From the NCBI GenBank assembly GCA_946409145.1, contig CAMJVA010000123.1, forward strand, positions 1-5,031: a DNA stretch of 5,031 nucleotides. The letters are read 5' to 3'. The DNA is from an uncultured Enterococcus sp. (GTDB lineage: Bacteria > Bacillota > Bacilli > Lactobacillales > Enterococcaceae). The translations under genes and the position numbers were made by a program. The notes beneath the pieces are model-generated. The model worked only from the letters and a program-made list of their open reading frames with translations, was not told the DNA's origin and did not search any database. Positions 1 to 5,031 of the stretch are shown piece after piece (positions within the stretch are counted from its first letter, which is position 1; every line of letters starts with the position of its first letter).

Positions 1-335
1 CCAATGGGAGTATTTGCCCCATGAATGTAGCCAGTGGTTTTTTCTAAATCTTTTAAGGGAATCATCCCAACTTTTTTGTTACCGGAAATATGTGCTAATT
101 TTTTGTAATCTACCACATGGGTTAAAGGAATAACGGCAATAACAGGGCCTGTTTTATTTCCTGTTAAGGCAAGAGTTTTATAAATATTTTCTGGCTCAAT
201 CGTTATTTTCGCTAAATCCAGCTGGGCCACGTGATGTTCCTCTTCAGTGGCAAATTCTAAGGAATCATAAGTAATACGATGTTTATCTAAAATTTTTTCG
301 ACTAAAGTTTTATTTAAATGATCTTTTTTCTTCAA
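1..335 (-). CDS. ebsC: EbsC/YbaK-type Cys-tRNA(Pro) deacylase, C-terminus cut by window edge
   Basis: This is the N-terminal 111 codons of a YbaK/EbsC-family protein. Family members are cytosolic proofreading enzymes of about 155-160 residues that hydrolyse cysteine (and sometimes other amino acids) mischarged on tRNA(Pro), so roughly a third of the protein lies outside the window. Seen in the sequence: the family signature around IYKTLALTGN (residues 51-60), whose Lys53 matches the conserved lysine of the YbaK pocket; a core strand PVIAVIP (64-70); and the KKVGMIPLKDLEKTTGYIHG stretch (87-106), equivalent to the family's KKV..(A/P)...V...TGY..GG segment. The start is a TTG codon at 335-333, eight bases after an AGGAG; no in-frame ATG precedes it and the N-terminus KKKDHLNKTLVEKILDKH is a normal first helix. 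The gene lies 68 bp downstream of ltaS on the same strand, beyond the ltaS terminator. The ebsC name follows the enterococcal homologue; substrate specificity cannot be read from the sequence. Confidence 0.9.
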   Translation of the reverse strand, partial: MKKKDHLNKTLVEKILDKHRITYDSLEFATEEEHHVAQLDLAKITIEPENIYKTLALTGNKTGPVIAVIPLTHVVDYKKLAHISGNKKVGMIPLKDLEKTTGYIHGANTPI

Positions 336-343
336 AGAAGACA

Positions 344-348
344 CTCCT
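344..348 (-). promoter_or_regulatory. Ribosome binding site of ebsC, supports TTG start
   Basis: On the minus strand AGGAG occupies 348-344 and is followed by eight bases before the TTG at 335. This spacing is optimal, and there is no alternative ATG or usable GTG in frame: the in-frame GTG at 344-342 overlaps the Shine-Dalgarno itself. Confidence 0.75.
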
Positions 349-361
349 ATTTATAATAATG

Positions 362-397
362 AAAAAAGCCTAAATGCTAGTTAAACTAGCATTTAGG
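362..397 (-). terminator. Intrinsic terminator of ltaS
   Basis: A perfect 13-bp inverted repeat (arms 369-381 and 385-397, arm sequence CCTAAATGCTAGT) encloses a 3-base loop. Read on the minus strand it is followed by C and six T (367-362). The stem begins seven bases after the ltaS stop codon (406-404). On the plus strand only a weak run of five T (401-405) follows after three other bases, so it is mainly a minus-strand terminator. Incomplete termination here would be one way to transcribe ebsC, for which no convincing promoter is visible. Confidence 0.9.
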
Positions 398-403
398 ACA
401 TTT

Positions 404-2506
404 TTATGGTTGTTGCTCAGTCTGATATTCTTGATAGCTTTTGGTGCTGTATAAATCTTCGGTGGTTTTATTTCCATTTTTAGAATAAAGACTTGTTGAA
501 GCTGTTCCTTTTTCATTTTCAATTTTTAAAAGTTGATCGAGTTCATCTTGATAATTGAAATCACTAGGAACGAGAGGTTCAAGTCCGCTGTCTGTGTAGA
601 AACGGAAAAGATCACCATTATTAATTTGATCAGAAATAGTTAATTGTTTTTCAACTGCTTCATGAAGTGCAGTTACTTCTGGGCTATTAGCTTCATCTTC
701 AGAAGCAATGGAACCATCTTGTGTGCGATATAAAGTCCCACCGTAATAAGTGTATTTAGGAGACATGAAGCCTTTATCCCGAAGAGCCACCACTTGATCA
801 TGTTCAGGTGAAAGCATATCTTGACCTAGTTGTAAATAATTTGTAGTATCTACTCCAAGTAAATGAAGTAAAGTTGGTAGAGCGTCTACTTGACCGCCGT
901 AAGTATGATTAATGCCGCCATTATCTTGTCCAGGAACGTGAATCATGTAAGGCACTCGTTGTAAAGTTGCATTATCAAAGTCATCCCATGAGGCTTCTGT
1001 TTGTCCTAAAAGAGAGGCTAAGGAGTGATTTCTTGAATCAGAAATACCGTAGTGATCTCCATATAAAACAATGACTGAATTATCATAAAGTCCAGAGGCT
1101 TTTAAGTAGTCAAAGAATTCTTTCACTGCTGTATCTAAATAATTAGCTGTGGCAAAATAACCATTAATGGTTTCATCATCTGTTTGAGCAAGAGGGAAAC
1201 CAGCATCATCATTTTCAAAAGTAGAGTAAGGATAGTGATTTGAAACAGCGACAAACTTAGTGTAAAAAGGTTGTTGTAAATGTTCTAAATATTGTACTGA
1301 TTGGTTAAAGAATGGTTTATCGTGTAAACCATATTGGAAAGAATTTTCTGGTGTCACGTCATAGTAACTGGAATCAAAGAAGTAATTGAAGCCAAAGTTT
1401 TTATATGTTTCGTTACGGTTCCAGAAGGTTCCAGCATTACCGTGAAAGACAGCTGAAGTATAACCATTTGTTTGATTTAAAATATTAGCTGCTGATTGGA
1501 AAGAATTTTTTCCTCCCAGTTGTACAAAAAGTGATCCTTGATTTAAACCGAAAAGAGAATTTTCCATTAAGGTTTCCGCATCTGAAGTTTTTCCAGCAGA
1601 AACTTGATGGAAGAAATTATCAAAACTAAAGGTTTGATTATCATGGAATAAAGAATTCAAAAACGGTGTGACAACATGTTCTTGACCATTTTCGTCTTTT
1701 AATTTGTAATCAATTAAAAATTGTTGGAAACTTTCTAAGTGAATATAAATCACGTTTTTTCCTTTAGCAATACCATAAAGATCATCATCTGGAGCAGCAT
1801 AATGTTCTTTTGTATAATTTTCAACATCCACTAAATCATTAGGACTGGCTTCCGCTCTTACTTGATTTGTTTGATAAGTTTGGAACCCATCATAAGCGGT
1901 GAAAAAGTTAAGTCCTAAATATTTCACCATGTAGTCTCTTGAAAAAGTACGTCCTAAAAGTTGTGGACGATCTGCTTCGGCTAAAGAGAGGTTAGCAGAA
2001 AATAGTAATGCACCTAAGACAGTAAAAGATAGAGCCACTCGGGCACGCATTGGCCGAGTATCAATTTTAATTTTTTTGAGAATGAGTAAAACAGGAATAA
2101 TAATCAAATCAACTAAATAGAAAATATCATGTGGTCTTAAAAGTCTTAAAGCACTTTCCCCAAGACCAGATGAAACAGCTCCCGCTCCAAGCATAGTATT
2201 TACGGTAATAAAATCAGTAAATTCCCGATAATAATTGGCATTAGCATAAATTAAAATACTTAGTAAAGCATAAATCACAAACATTGTGATATAAGATCGT
2301 TTTGGTTTCCTTACAAAAAGCCCTAAGGATAATAGAAGAATCGTCGTGGCAAAAGGATTAATTAGTAAAATGAAATATTGAAAAGTACTTTCAATTCCCA
2401 AATTAAAATCTCCAAAGTAGGCGAGTAACGATTTTCCCCAAATAAGAGCCACTAATAGAGCAAAAAAGCCCAATTTAGTATTGACCCATTGTGCCATTTT
2501 TTTCAA
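404..2506 (-). CDS. ltaS: Lipoteichoic acid synthase (LtaS family), polytopic membrane sulfatase-fold enzyme
   Basis: LtaS polymerises the glycerol-phosphate chain of lipoteichoic acid on the outer membrane face, using phosphatidylglycerol as donor and releasing diacylglycerol. With the TTG start at 2506 the protein has 700 residues. Visible are five membrane segments (about 12-31, 42-64, 72-89, 125-144, 156-174), then an AEA|S signal-peptidase-like site at 218-221, close to the S. aureus cleavage position, then the extracellular sulfatase-like domain. Metal and catalytic residues match the family: Glu258 in IHLESFQ, nucleophile Thr307 in GKTSDAE, Trp362 and Arg364 in FWNRNE, His424 in SNHYPY, Asp484-His485 in LYGDHYGISDSRN. 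The last 45-50 residues are a hydrophilic, probably disordered tail. Start choice: AAAGGG lies 10 bases before the TTG, and the resulting MKKMAQWVNTKLGFF matches the usual LtaS N-terminus; the ATG at 2542 would add 12 residues and has no Shine-Dalgarno. Some enterococci and Listeria carry paralogues (synthase and primase); sequence alone does not say which this is. Confidence 0.95.
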   Translation of the reverse strand: MKKMAQWVNTKLGFFALLVALIWGKSLLAYFGDFNLGIESTFQYFILLINPFATTILLLSLGLFVRKPKRSYITMFVIYALLSILIYANANYYREFTDFITVNTMLGAGAVSSGLGESALRLLRPHDIFYLVDLIIIPVLLILKKIKIDTRPMRARVALSFTVLGALLFSANLSLAEADRPQLLGRTFSRDYMVKYLGLNFFTAYDGFQTYQTNQVRAEASPNDLVDVENYTKEHYAAPDDDLYGIAKGKNVIYIHLESFQQFLIDYKLKDENGQEHVVTPFLNSLFHDNQTFSFDNFFHQVSAGKTSDAETLMENSLFGLNQGSLFVQLGGKNSFQSAANILNQTNGYTSAVFHGNAGTFWNRNETYKNFGFNYFFDSSYYDVTPENSFQYGLHDKPFFNQSVQYLEHLQQPFYTKFVAVSNHYPYSTFENDDAGFPLAQTDDETINGYFATANYLDTAVKEFFDYLKASGLYDNSVIVLYGDHYGISDSRNHSLASLLGQTEASWDDFDNATLQRVPYMIHVPGQDNGGINHTYGGQVDALPTLLHLLGVDTTNYLQLGQDMLSPEHDQVVALRDKGFMSPKYTYYGGTLYRTQDGSIASEDEANSPEVTALHEAVEKQLTISDQINNGDLFRFYTDSGLEPLVPSDFNYQDELDQLLKIENEKGTASTSLYSKNGNKTTEDLYSTKSYQEYQTEQQP

Positions 2507-2516
2507 GGCATCAACA

Positions 2517-2522
2517 CCCTTT
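2517..2522 (-). promoter_or_regulatory. Ribosome binding site deciding the ltaS TTG start
   Basis: AAAGGG on the minus strand (2522-2517) is followed by 10 bases and then TTG at 2506. The region before the ATG at 2542 (TGTTATGAAATT) has no purine-rich Shine-Dalgarno. An in-frame ATG at 2497 is a third option, three codons inside, and would be 19 bases from this site, which is too far. Confidence 0.65.
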
Positions 2523-2550
2523 CTTTTCAATAAAATAAACATAATTTCAT

Positions 2551-2580
2551 AACATTTTCACTTTTTCAGTGTTTTTCACG
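2551..2580 (-). repeat. Three phased TGAAAA units in the ltaS leader
   Basis: On the minus strand the start of the presumed ltaS leader reads with TGAAAAA, TGAAAAA and TGAAAAT starting about 10 and 8 bases apart. They create two small overlapping inverted repeats (GTG-A5-CAC and CACT-GAAAA-AGTG). The block falls just downstream of the predicted transcription start near 2583. It may be an operator or RNA structure, or simply A-rich leader; I do not recognise it. Confidence 0.3.
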
Positions 2581-2589
2581 GTCATAGAT

Positions 2590-2618
2590 ATTTTACGAGG
2601 GATAAAAATGAAAGTCAA
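2590..2618 (-). promoter_or_regulatory. Sigma-A promoter of ltaS
   Basis: On the minus strand TTGACT (2618-2613) and TAAAAT (2595-2590) are separated by exactly 17 bases; each hexamer differs from consensus at one position. The predicted start is near 2583, giving a leader of about 77 bases to the TTG start. This is the best promoter in the window and suits an essential envelope gene. Confidence 0.8.
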
Positions 2619-2619
2619 T

Positions 2620-2637
2620 GAAAATAGTTCTATTTTC
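2620..2637. promoter_or_regulatory. 18-bp palindrome abutting the ltaS -35, possible operator
   Basis: GAAAATAG-TT-CTATTTTC forms a perfect 8-bp inverted repeat with a 2-base centre. It ends one base before the -35 hexamer of the ltaS promoter, so its centre lies about 45 bp upstream of the predicted start, a position typical for an activator or response regulator contacting RNA polymerase. It is about 53 bp upstream of the -10 of the divergent methyltransferase promoter. It does not match regulator boxes I know (cre, Fur, PerR, ArgR, CopY). In such AT-rich DNA a chance origin is possible. Confidence 0.4.
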
Positions 2638-2689
2638 CGCCTTTTTAAGAGAATTCAACTAAACTTATCATTTTTTTTAGAATTAGATT

Positions 2690-2698
2690 TGGTATACT
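2690..2698 (+). promoter_or_regulatory. Extended -10 promoter of the rRNA methyltransferase gene
   Basis: TG-G-TATACT is an extended -10 element with one mismatch to TATAAT. No good -35 lies 16-18 bases upstream; instead there is an eight-T run (2671-2678), which fits an extended -10 promoter that does not depend on -35 contacts. The start would be near 2705, giving a leader of about 29 bases that carries the AAAGGAG ribosome binding site (2721-2727). Confidence 0.65.
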
Positions 2699-2733
2699 AC
2701 GAGAATAAGGGATATTTTTGAAAGGAGCTAACT

Positions 2734-3888
2734 ATGAAGATAACGTTAAAACGTTCAGATTTAATTTTATTAAAAGAAAAGGACTTGCCAGAACAGATTG
2801 CTCTTTCTGGTTGGCATGAATTTGTTGACTCTAAGAATCAGTTTATTTCTTGGGGATATTTAGGCAAACAAAATAAAGGGTATGGTTGGTTAGTGAAGGG
2901 TTTAAAAGAGTTTCCCAATGAAACATTTTTAGTTTCTTTGTTTGAAAAAGCTTTTCAAAAAAGAATTACCTTAATCAATGATTCTAATACCACTGCTTTT
3001 CGCCTTTTTAACGGCCCTGGAGACGGTCTTGGAGGAATAACCATTGATCTTTATGGAGATTATAGTGTGATTTCTTATTACAATGAAACTATTTATGAAC
3101 TAAAAAATTTAATTGAAGGCAGTTTAAAAAAAGCTTATGAGTTGGTATTTAAAAAAAAATTACTAGGTCTCGTTGAAAAAAATCGTTATGGAGGGAATTG
3201 GCCAGAAAGCCAACTTGTTGAAGGAGATCTTCCTGAAAGTTTCTTAATTAAAGAAAATGGCTTAAACTATCGCGTCTATTTAAATGAAGGCCTCATGACG
3301 GGGATTTTTTTAGATCAGCGAAAAGTAAGAGAAAGCTTGCTTAAAAAATACGGAAAGAATAAACGAGTCTTAAATACTTTTAGTTATACAGGAGCATTTT
3401 CTGTCCCTTGTATTGCTGCAGGTGCCAAAGAAACCACTAGTGTGGACTTGGCTAAACGTTCCCGAAAAAAAACAGAAGAGCAATTTTTAGCCAATGCGTT
3501 TGATCTTTCTCGTGAAAAAATTTATGTCATGGATATTTTTGCTTATTTTTCTTATGCGCAAAAAAAAGGTCTAGGGTATGACTTAATTATTTTAGATCCT
3601 CCAAGTTTTGCCAGAAATAAAAAGAAAACTTTTTCTGCCAAAAAAGATTATCATGAATTGATTACTCAAAGCTTGCAGTTAATGAATTCAGGCTATTTAC
3701 TGTGTTCCACTAATGCGAGTAATGTAAGCTATCAAGAATTTAAAGACATGATTAGTGACACATTTAAAAAAAATCACAGACAGTTTTCTATTGAAGAAGT
3801 TTTTCGTCTCCCAGAAGATTTTCCTTATCCAGAGTCTTTAAAAGAAGAAAATTATTTAAAAGTGCTCTTAGTGAAAGTGTTGCCTTAA
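2734..3888 (+). CDS. Class I SAM-dependent rRNA methyltransferase, RlmI/RlmK-like
   Basis: The 384-residue protein has the layout of the RlmI/RlmK family, cytosolic enzymes that methylate 23S rRNA. Residues 1 to about 65 form a short PUA-like RNA-binding region (SGWHEFVDSKNQFISWGYLG). A linking domain follows with RLFNGPGDGLGGITIDLYGD (90-109) and LNEGLMTGIFLDQRKVR (183-199). The Rossmann methyltransferase domain comes next: SAM motif I NTFSYTGAFSV (214-224), acidic motif II SVDLAKRS (236-243), Asp267 in MDIFAYF, and motif IV ILDPPSFAR (286-294). After motif IV the segment YLLCSTNASN (321-330) stands where E. coli RlmI has its FSCS motif; the Cys there aligns with Asn327, and Cys324 lies three residues earlier, so an m5C product is not assured. 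RlmK has an S-N-N at this place. ATG 2734 follows AAAGGAG by six bases. The divergent neighbour is ltaS; gdhA follows after 59 bp without a terminator between. Family assignment is firm; the modified nucleotide is unknown. Confidence 0.88.
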   Translation: MKITLKRSDLILLKEKDLPEQIALSGWHEFVDSKNQFISWGYLGKQNKGYGWLVKGLKEFPNETFLVSLFEKAFQKRITLINDSNTTAFRLFNGPGDGLGGITIDLYGDYSVISYYNETIYELKNLIEGSLKKAYELVFKKKLLGLVEKNRYGGNWPESQLVEGDLPESFLIKENGLNYRVYLNEGLMTGIFLDQRKVRESLLKKYGKNKRVLNTFSYTGAFSVPCIAAGAKETTSVDLAKRSRKKTEEQFLANAFDLSREKIYVMDIFAYFSYAQKKGLGYDLIILDPPSFARNKKKTFSAKKDYHELITQSLQLMNSGYLLCSTNASNVSYQEFKDMISDTFKKNHRQFSIEEVFRLPEDFPYPESLKEENYLKVLLVKVLP

Positions 3889-3896
3889 GGTTATTT

Positions 3897-3925
3897 CAGA
3901 CAAATTTTTCCTTTTTTAGTATCAT
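3897..3925 (+). promoter_or_regulatory. Candidate promoter of gdhA
   Basis: CAGACA (3897-3902, four of six matches to the -35 consensus) and TATCAT (3920-3925, five of six matches) are separated by 17 bases. A start near 3932 would leave a leader of about 16 bases, just enough for the AAGGAGG site. The -35 is weak, so read-through from the methyltransferase gene is the alternative source of gdhA transcripts. Confidence 0.4.
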
Positions 3926-3937
3926 AATAAAAAAGGA
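3909..3937 (+). promoter_or_regulatory. Stem-loop overlapping the gdhA ribosome binding site
   Basis: TCCTTTTTTA (3909-3918) is perfectly complementary to TAAAAAAGGA (3928-3937), giving a 10-bp stem around a 9-base loop. Two further G-U pairs (3908/3938, 3907/3939) would bury the whole AAGGAGG. There is no T run after it, so it is not a terminator. It can form only in transcripts that begin upstream, such as read-through from the methyltransferase gene; a transcript starting near 3932 would lack the left arm. A role in translational control is inference, and the stem is mostly A-U. Confidence 0.4.
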
Positions 3938-3939
3938 GG
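3933..3939 (+). promoter_or_regulatory. Consensus ribosome binding site that points to the gdhA CTG start
   Basis: AAGGAGG is a full Shine-Dalgarno match. The CTG at 3948 is eight bases further on and in frame with gdhA. The other in-frame near-start codons, ATT at 3945 and 3942, are only five and two bases away. The nearest ATG (3952) is out of frame. Confidence 0.8.
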
Positions 3940-3947
3940 CGATTATT

Positions 3948-5031
3948 CTGAATGCTAATGATTATGTTAATGACGTTTATACTCAGTTAAAAGAAAAACA
4001 TCCTCATGAAACAGAATTTCTACAAGCTGTGGAAGAATTTTTACCTGCTGCCACTTTATTTTTTGCCAATCACCCTGACTATATGGAAAAAAATATTTTT
4101 TCTTTGCTAGTAGAGCCTGAAAGAGTGATTACTTTTCGCGTTCCTTGGGTAGATGACCAAGGAAAAGTGCACGTGAATACTGGCTACCGAGTTCAATTTA
4201 ATTCTGCTTTAGGACCTTATAAAGGAGGGCTTCGTTTTCATCCTTCAGTGAATGTTTCGATTTTAAAATTTCTCGCCTTTGAGCAAACCTTTAAAAATTC
4301 TCTTACCACTCTTTTAATGGGGGGAGGAAAAGGAGGCGCTGATTTTTCTCCTAAAGATCACAGTGATTTAGAAATTATGCGTTTTTGTCAAAGTTTTATG
4401 ACAGAACTTTCCCGTTATATTGGAGATGCAGTGGATGTTCCTGCTGGGGATATTGGGGTTTCTCAAAGAGAAATTGGTTATTTATATGGGATGTATAAAA
4501 AACTACGTGGTCCTCATTTAGGAACGATGACCGGAAAACCCTTAGCTTATGGAGGATCTTTAGGAAGAAAGGCTGCAACAGGTTACGGGCTCATTTATTT
4601 TGTTGATCAAATGCTCCAGGAGAAAAAAGATTCTTGGGAAAAACAAATAATTCACGTTTCTGGTAGTGGTAATGTCGCTATTTATGCCATTGAAAAAGCG
4701 CAAGAACTTGGAGGAAAAGTCGTCACTTGTTCAGACTCTGACGGGTTTATTTACGACAAAGAAGGGATTGACTTAGCCCTTTTAAAAGAAATTAAAGAAG
4801 TAAAAAGAAAACGCCTTACAGAATATCAAAAGTTAAAACCTGAAGCTAACTATTTTTCTGGAAATCTTTGGGATTTTAAAAAAGAATTTACCATGGCTTT
4901 ACCTTGTGCCACTCAAAATGAAATTAATGAGACCCACAGTCGTCTTTTTTTACAATTAGGAGTGAAATATGTGGCAGAAGGCGCTAATATGCCTTCAAGT
5001 AGTCAAGGAGTAAAAACTTTTTTAGAAAATA
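3948..5031 (+). CDS. gdhA: NADP-type glutamate dehydrogenase, CTG start, C-terminus cut by window edge
   Basis: GdhA catalyses reductive amination of 2-oxoglutarate with ammonia to glutamate in the cytosol, as a homohexamer. The window holds 361 codons of a protein usually near 450. Family features in order: RVPWVDDQGKVHVNTGYRVQ (64-83); substrate lysines Lys92 in GPYKGGLRFHP and Lys116 in FKNSL; catalytic Lys128 in MGGGKGGADF; Asp168 in VPAGDIGV; the nucleotide-binding domain with GSGNVA (239-244) and SDSDG (262-266), where Ser in place of an acidic residue fits NADP(H); LPCATQNEI (318-326); and AEGANMP (343-349). Start: no ATG, GTG or TTG occurs in frame near the ribosome binding site. CTG at 3948, eight bases after AAGGAGG, gives MNANDYVNDVY, which aligns with the enterococcal M(S)NAKEYVQSVF N-terminus; the first in-frame ATG (codon 46) would remove conserved sequence. 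Local substitutions at usually conserved places are Leu123 for Pro, Ser172-Gln173 for Gly-Gly and Pro198 for Gly. The frame is open throughout. Confidence 0.93.
   Translation, partial: MNANDYVNDVYTQLKEKHPHETEFLQAVEEFLPAATLFFANHPDYMEKNIFSLLVEPERVITFRVPWVDDQGKVHVNTGYRVQFNSALGPYKGGLRFHPSVNVSILKFLAFEQTFKNSLTTLLMGGGKGGADFSPKDHSDLEIMRFCQSFMTELSRYIGDAVDVPAGDIGVSQREIGYLYGMYKKLRGPHLGTMTGKPLAYGGSLGRKAATGYGLIYFVDQMLQEKKDSWEKQIIHVSGSGNVAIYAIEKAQELGGKVVTCSDSDGFIYDKEGIDLALLKEIKEVKRKRLTEYQKLKPEANYFSGNLWDFKKEFTMALPCATQNEINETHSRLFLQLGVKYVAEGANMPSSSQGVKTFLEN

Noticed and set aside
348..378. Dedicated ebsC promoter using TATAAA (355-350) or TATTAT (358-353) on the minus strand
   Set aside because: No -35 hexamer is found at 16-18 bases (that DNA is the ltaS terminator stem), and the start would fall on the ribosome binding site.
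385..405. Plus-strand use of the ltaS terminator
   Set aside because: Only five T follow, three bases after the stem, and no plus-strand gene ends here.
2507..2542. N-terminal extension of LtaS from ATG 2542
   Set aside because: There is no Shine-Dalgarno before this ATG, and the added residues are outside the family's usual N-terminus. The TTG at 2506 has better spacing and fit.
3910..3936. Inverted repeat after the methyltransferase gene as an intrinsic terminator
   Set aside because: The stem is almost all A-U, lacks a GC-rich core and is followed by GGAGGC rather than a T run.
4396..4578. 60-codon minus-strand open frame
   Set aside because: It lies wholly inside gdhA on the opposite strand, has no ribosome binding site that I can see, and its translation shows no family resemblance. 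gdhA explains this DNA.
1..5031. Mobile element, CRISPR, phage or defence system
   Set aside because: No transposase, integrase, terminal inverted repeats, spaced direct repeats or defence domains are seen. All four genes are common housekeeping families.

Overview
The window reads as an ordinary chromosomal segment of an AT-rich, low-GC Gram-positive bacterium of the Lactobacillales, most likely an enterococcus or a close relative. Grounds are a five-TM lipoteichoic acid synthase, an EbsC/YbaK-type deacylase, a hexameric NADP-type glutamate dehydrogenase closest in recalled sequence to enterococcal GdhA, strong AAGGAGG-type ribosome binding sites and A/T-rich codon use. The genus is an inference. 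I see no mobile element, CRISPR array, tRNA, rRNA or defence/phage gene.

Layout, left to right. Minus strand: the N-terminal 111 codons of an EbsC/YbaK aminoacyl-tRNA deacylase (1-335, runs off the left edge). Next comes a strong intrinsic terminator (362-397), then ltaS (404-2506, with a TTG start preferred over the upstream ATG at 2542). ltaS is transcribed from a near-consensus sigma-A promoter (2590-2618) that has an 18-bp palindrome directly upstream of its -35. Plus strand: an extended -10 promoter (2690-2698) drives an RlmI/RlmK-like rRNA methyltransferase (2734-3888). After 59 bp comes gdhA (3948 to beyond the right edge), which has no ATG/GTG/TTG at the expected place and appears to start at CTG. 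No gene-free stretch exceeds 300 bp; the longest is the divergent ltaS/methyltransferase intergenic region of about 227 bp.

The four genes do not form one pathway: tRNA proofreading, cell-envelope polymer synthesis, rRNA modification and nitrogen assimilation. Two divergent transcription units share the central control region. ebsC lies downstream of ltaS behind a terminator. gdhA lies downstream of the methyltransferase and may have its own weak promoter.

I did not find a previously undescribed system. The points worth a second look concern expression control: non-ATG starts in three of four genes; a CTG start for gdhA with four out-of-frame ATGs just after it; a stem-loop able to hide the gdhA ribosome binding site in read-through transcripts; and the palindrome centred near -45 of the ltaS promoter. 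The methyltransferase also lacks a Cys where RlmI has its conserved C-terminal Cys motif.
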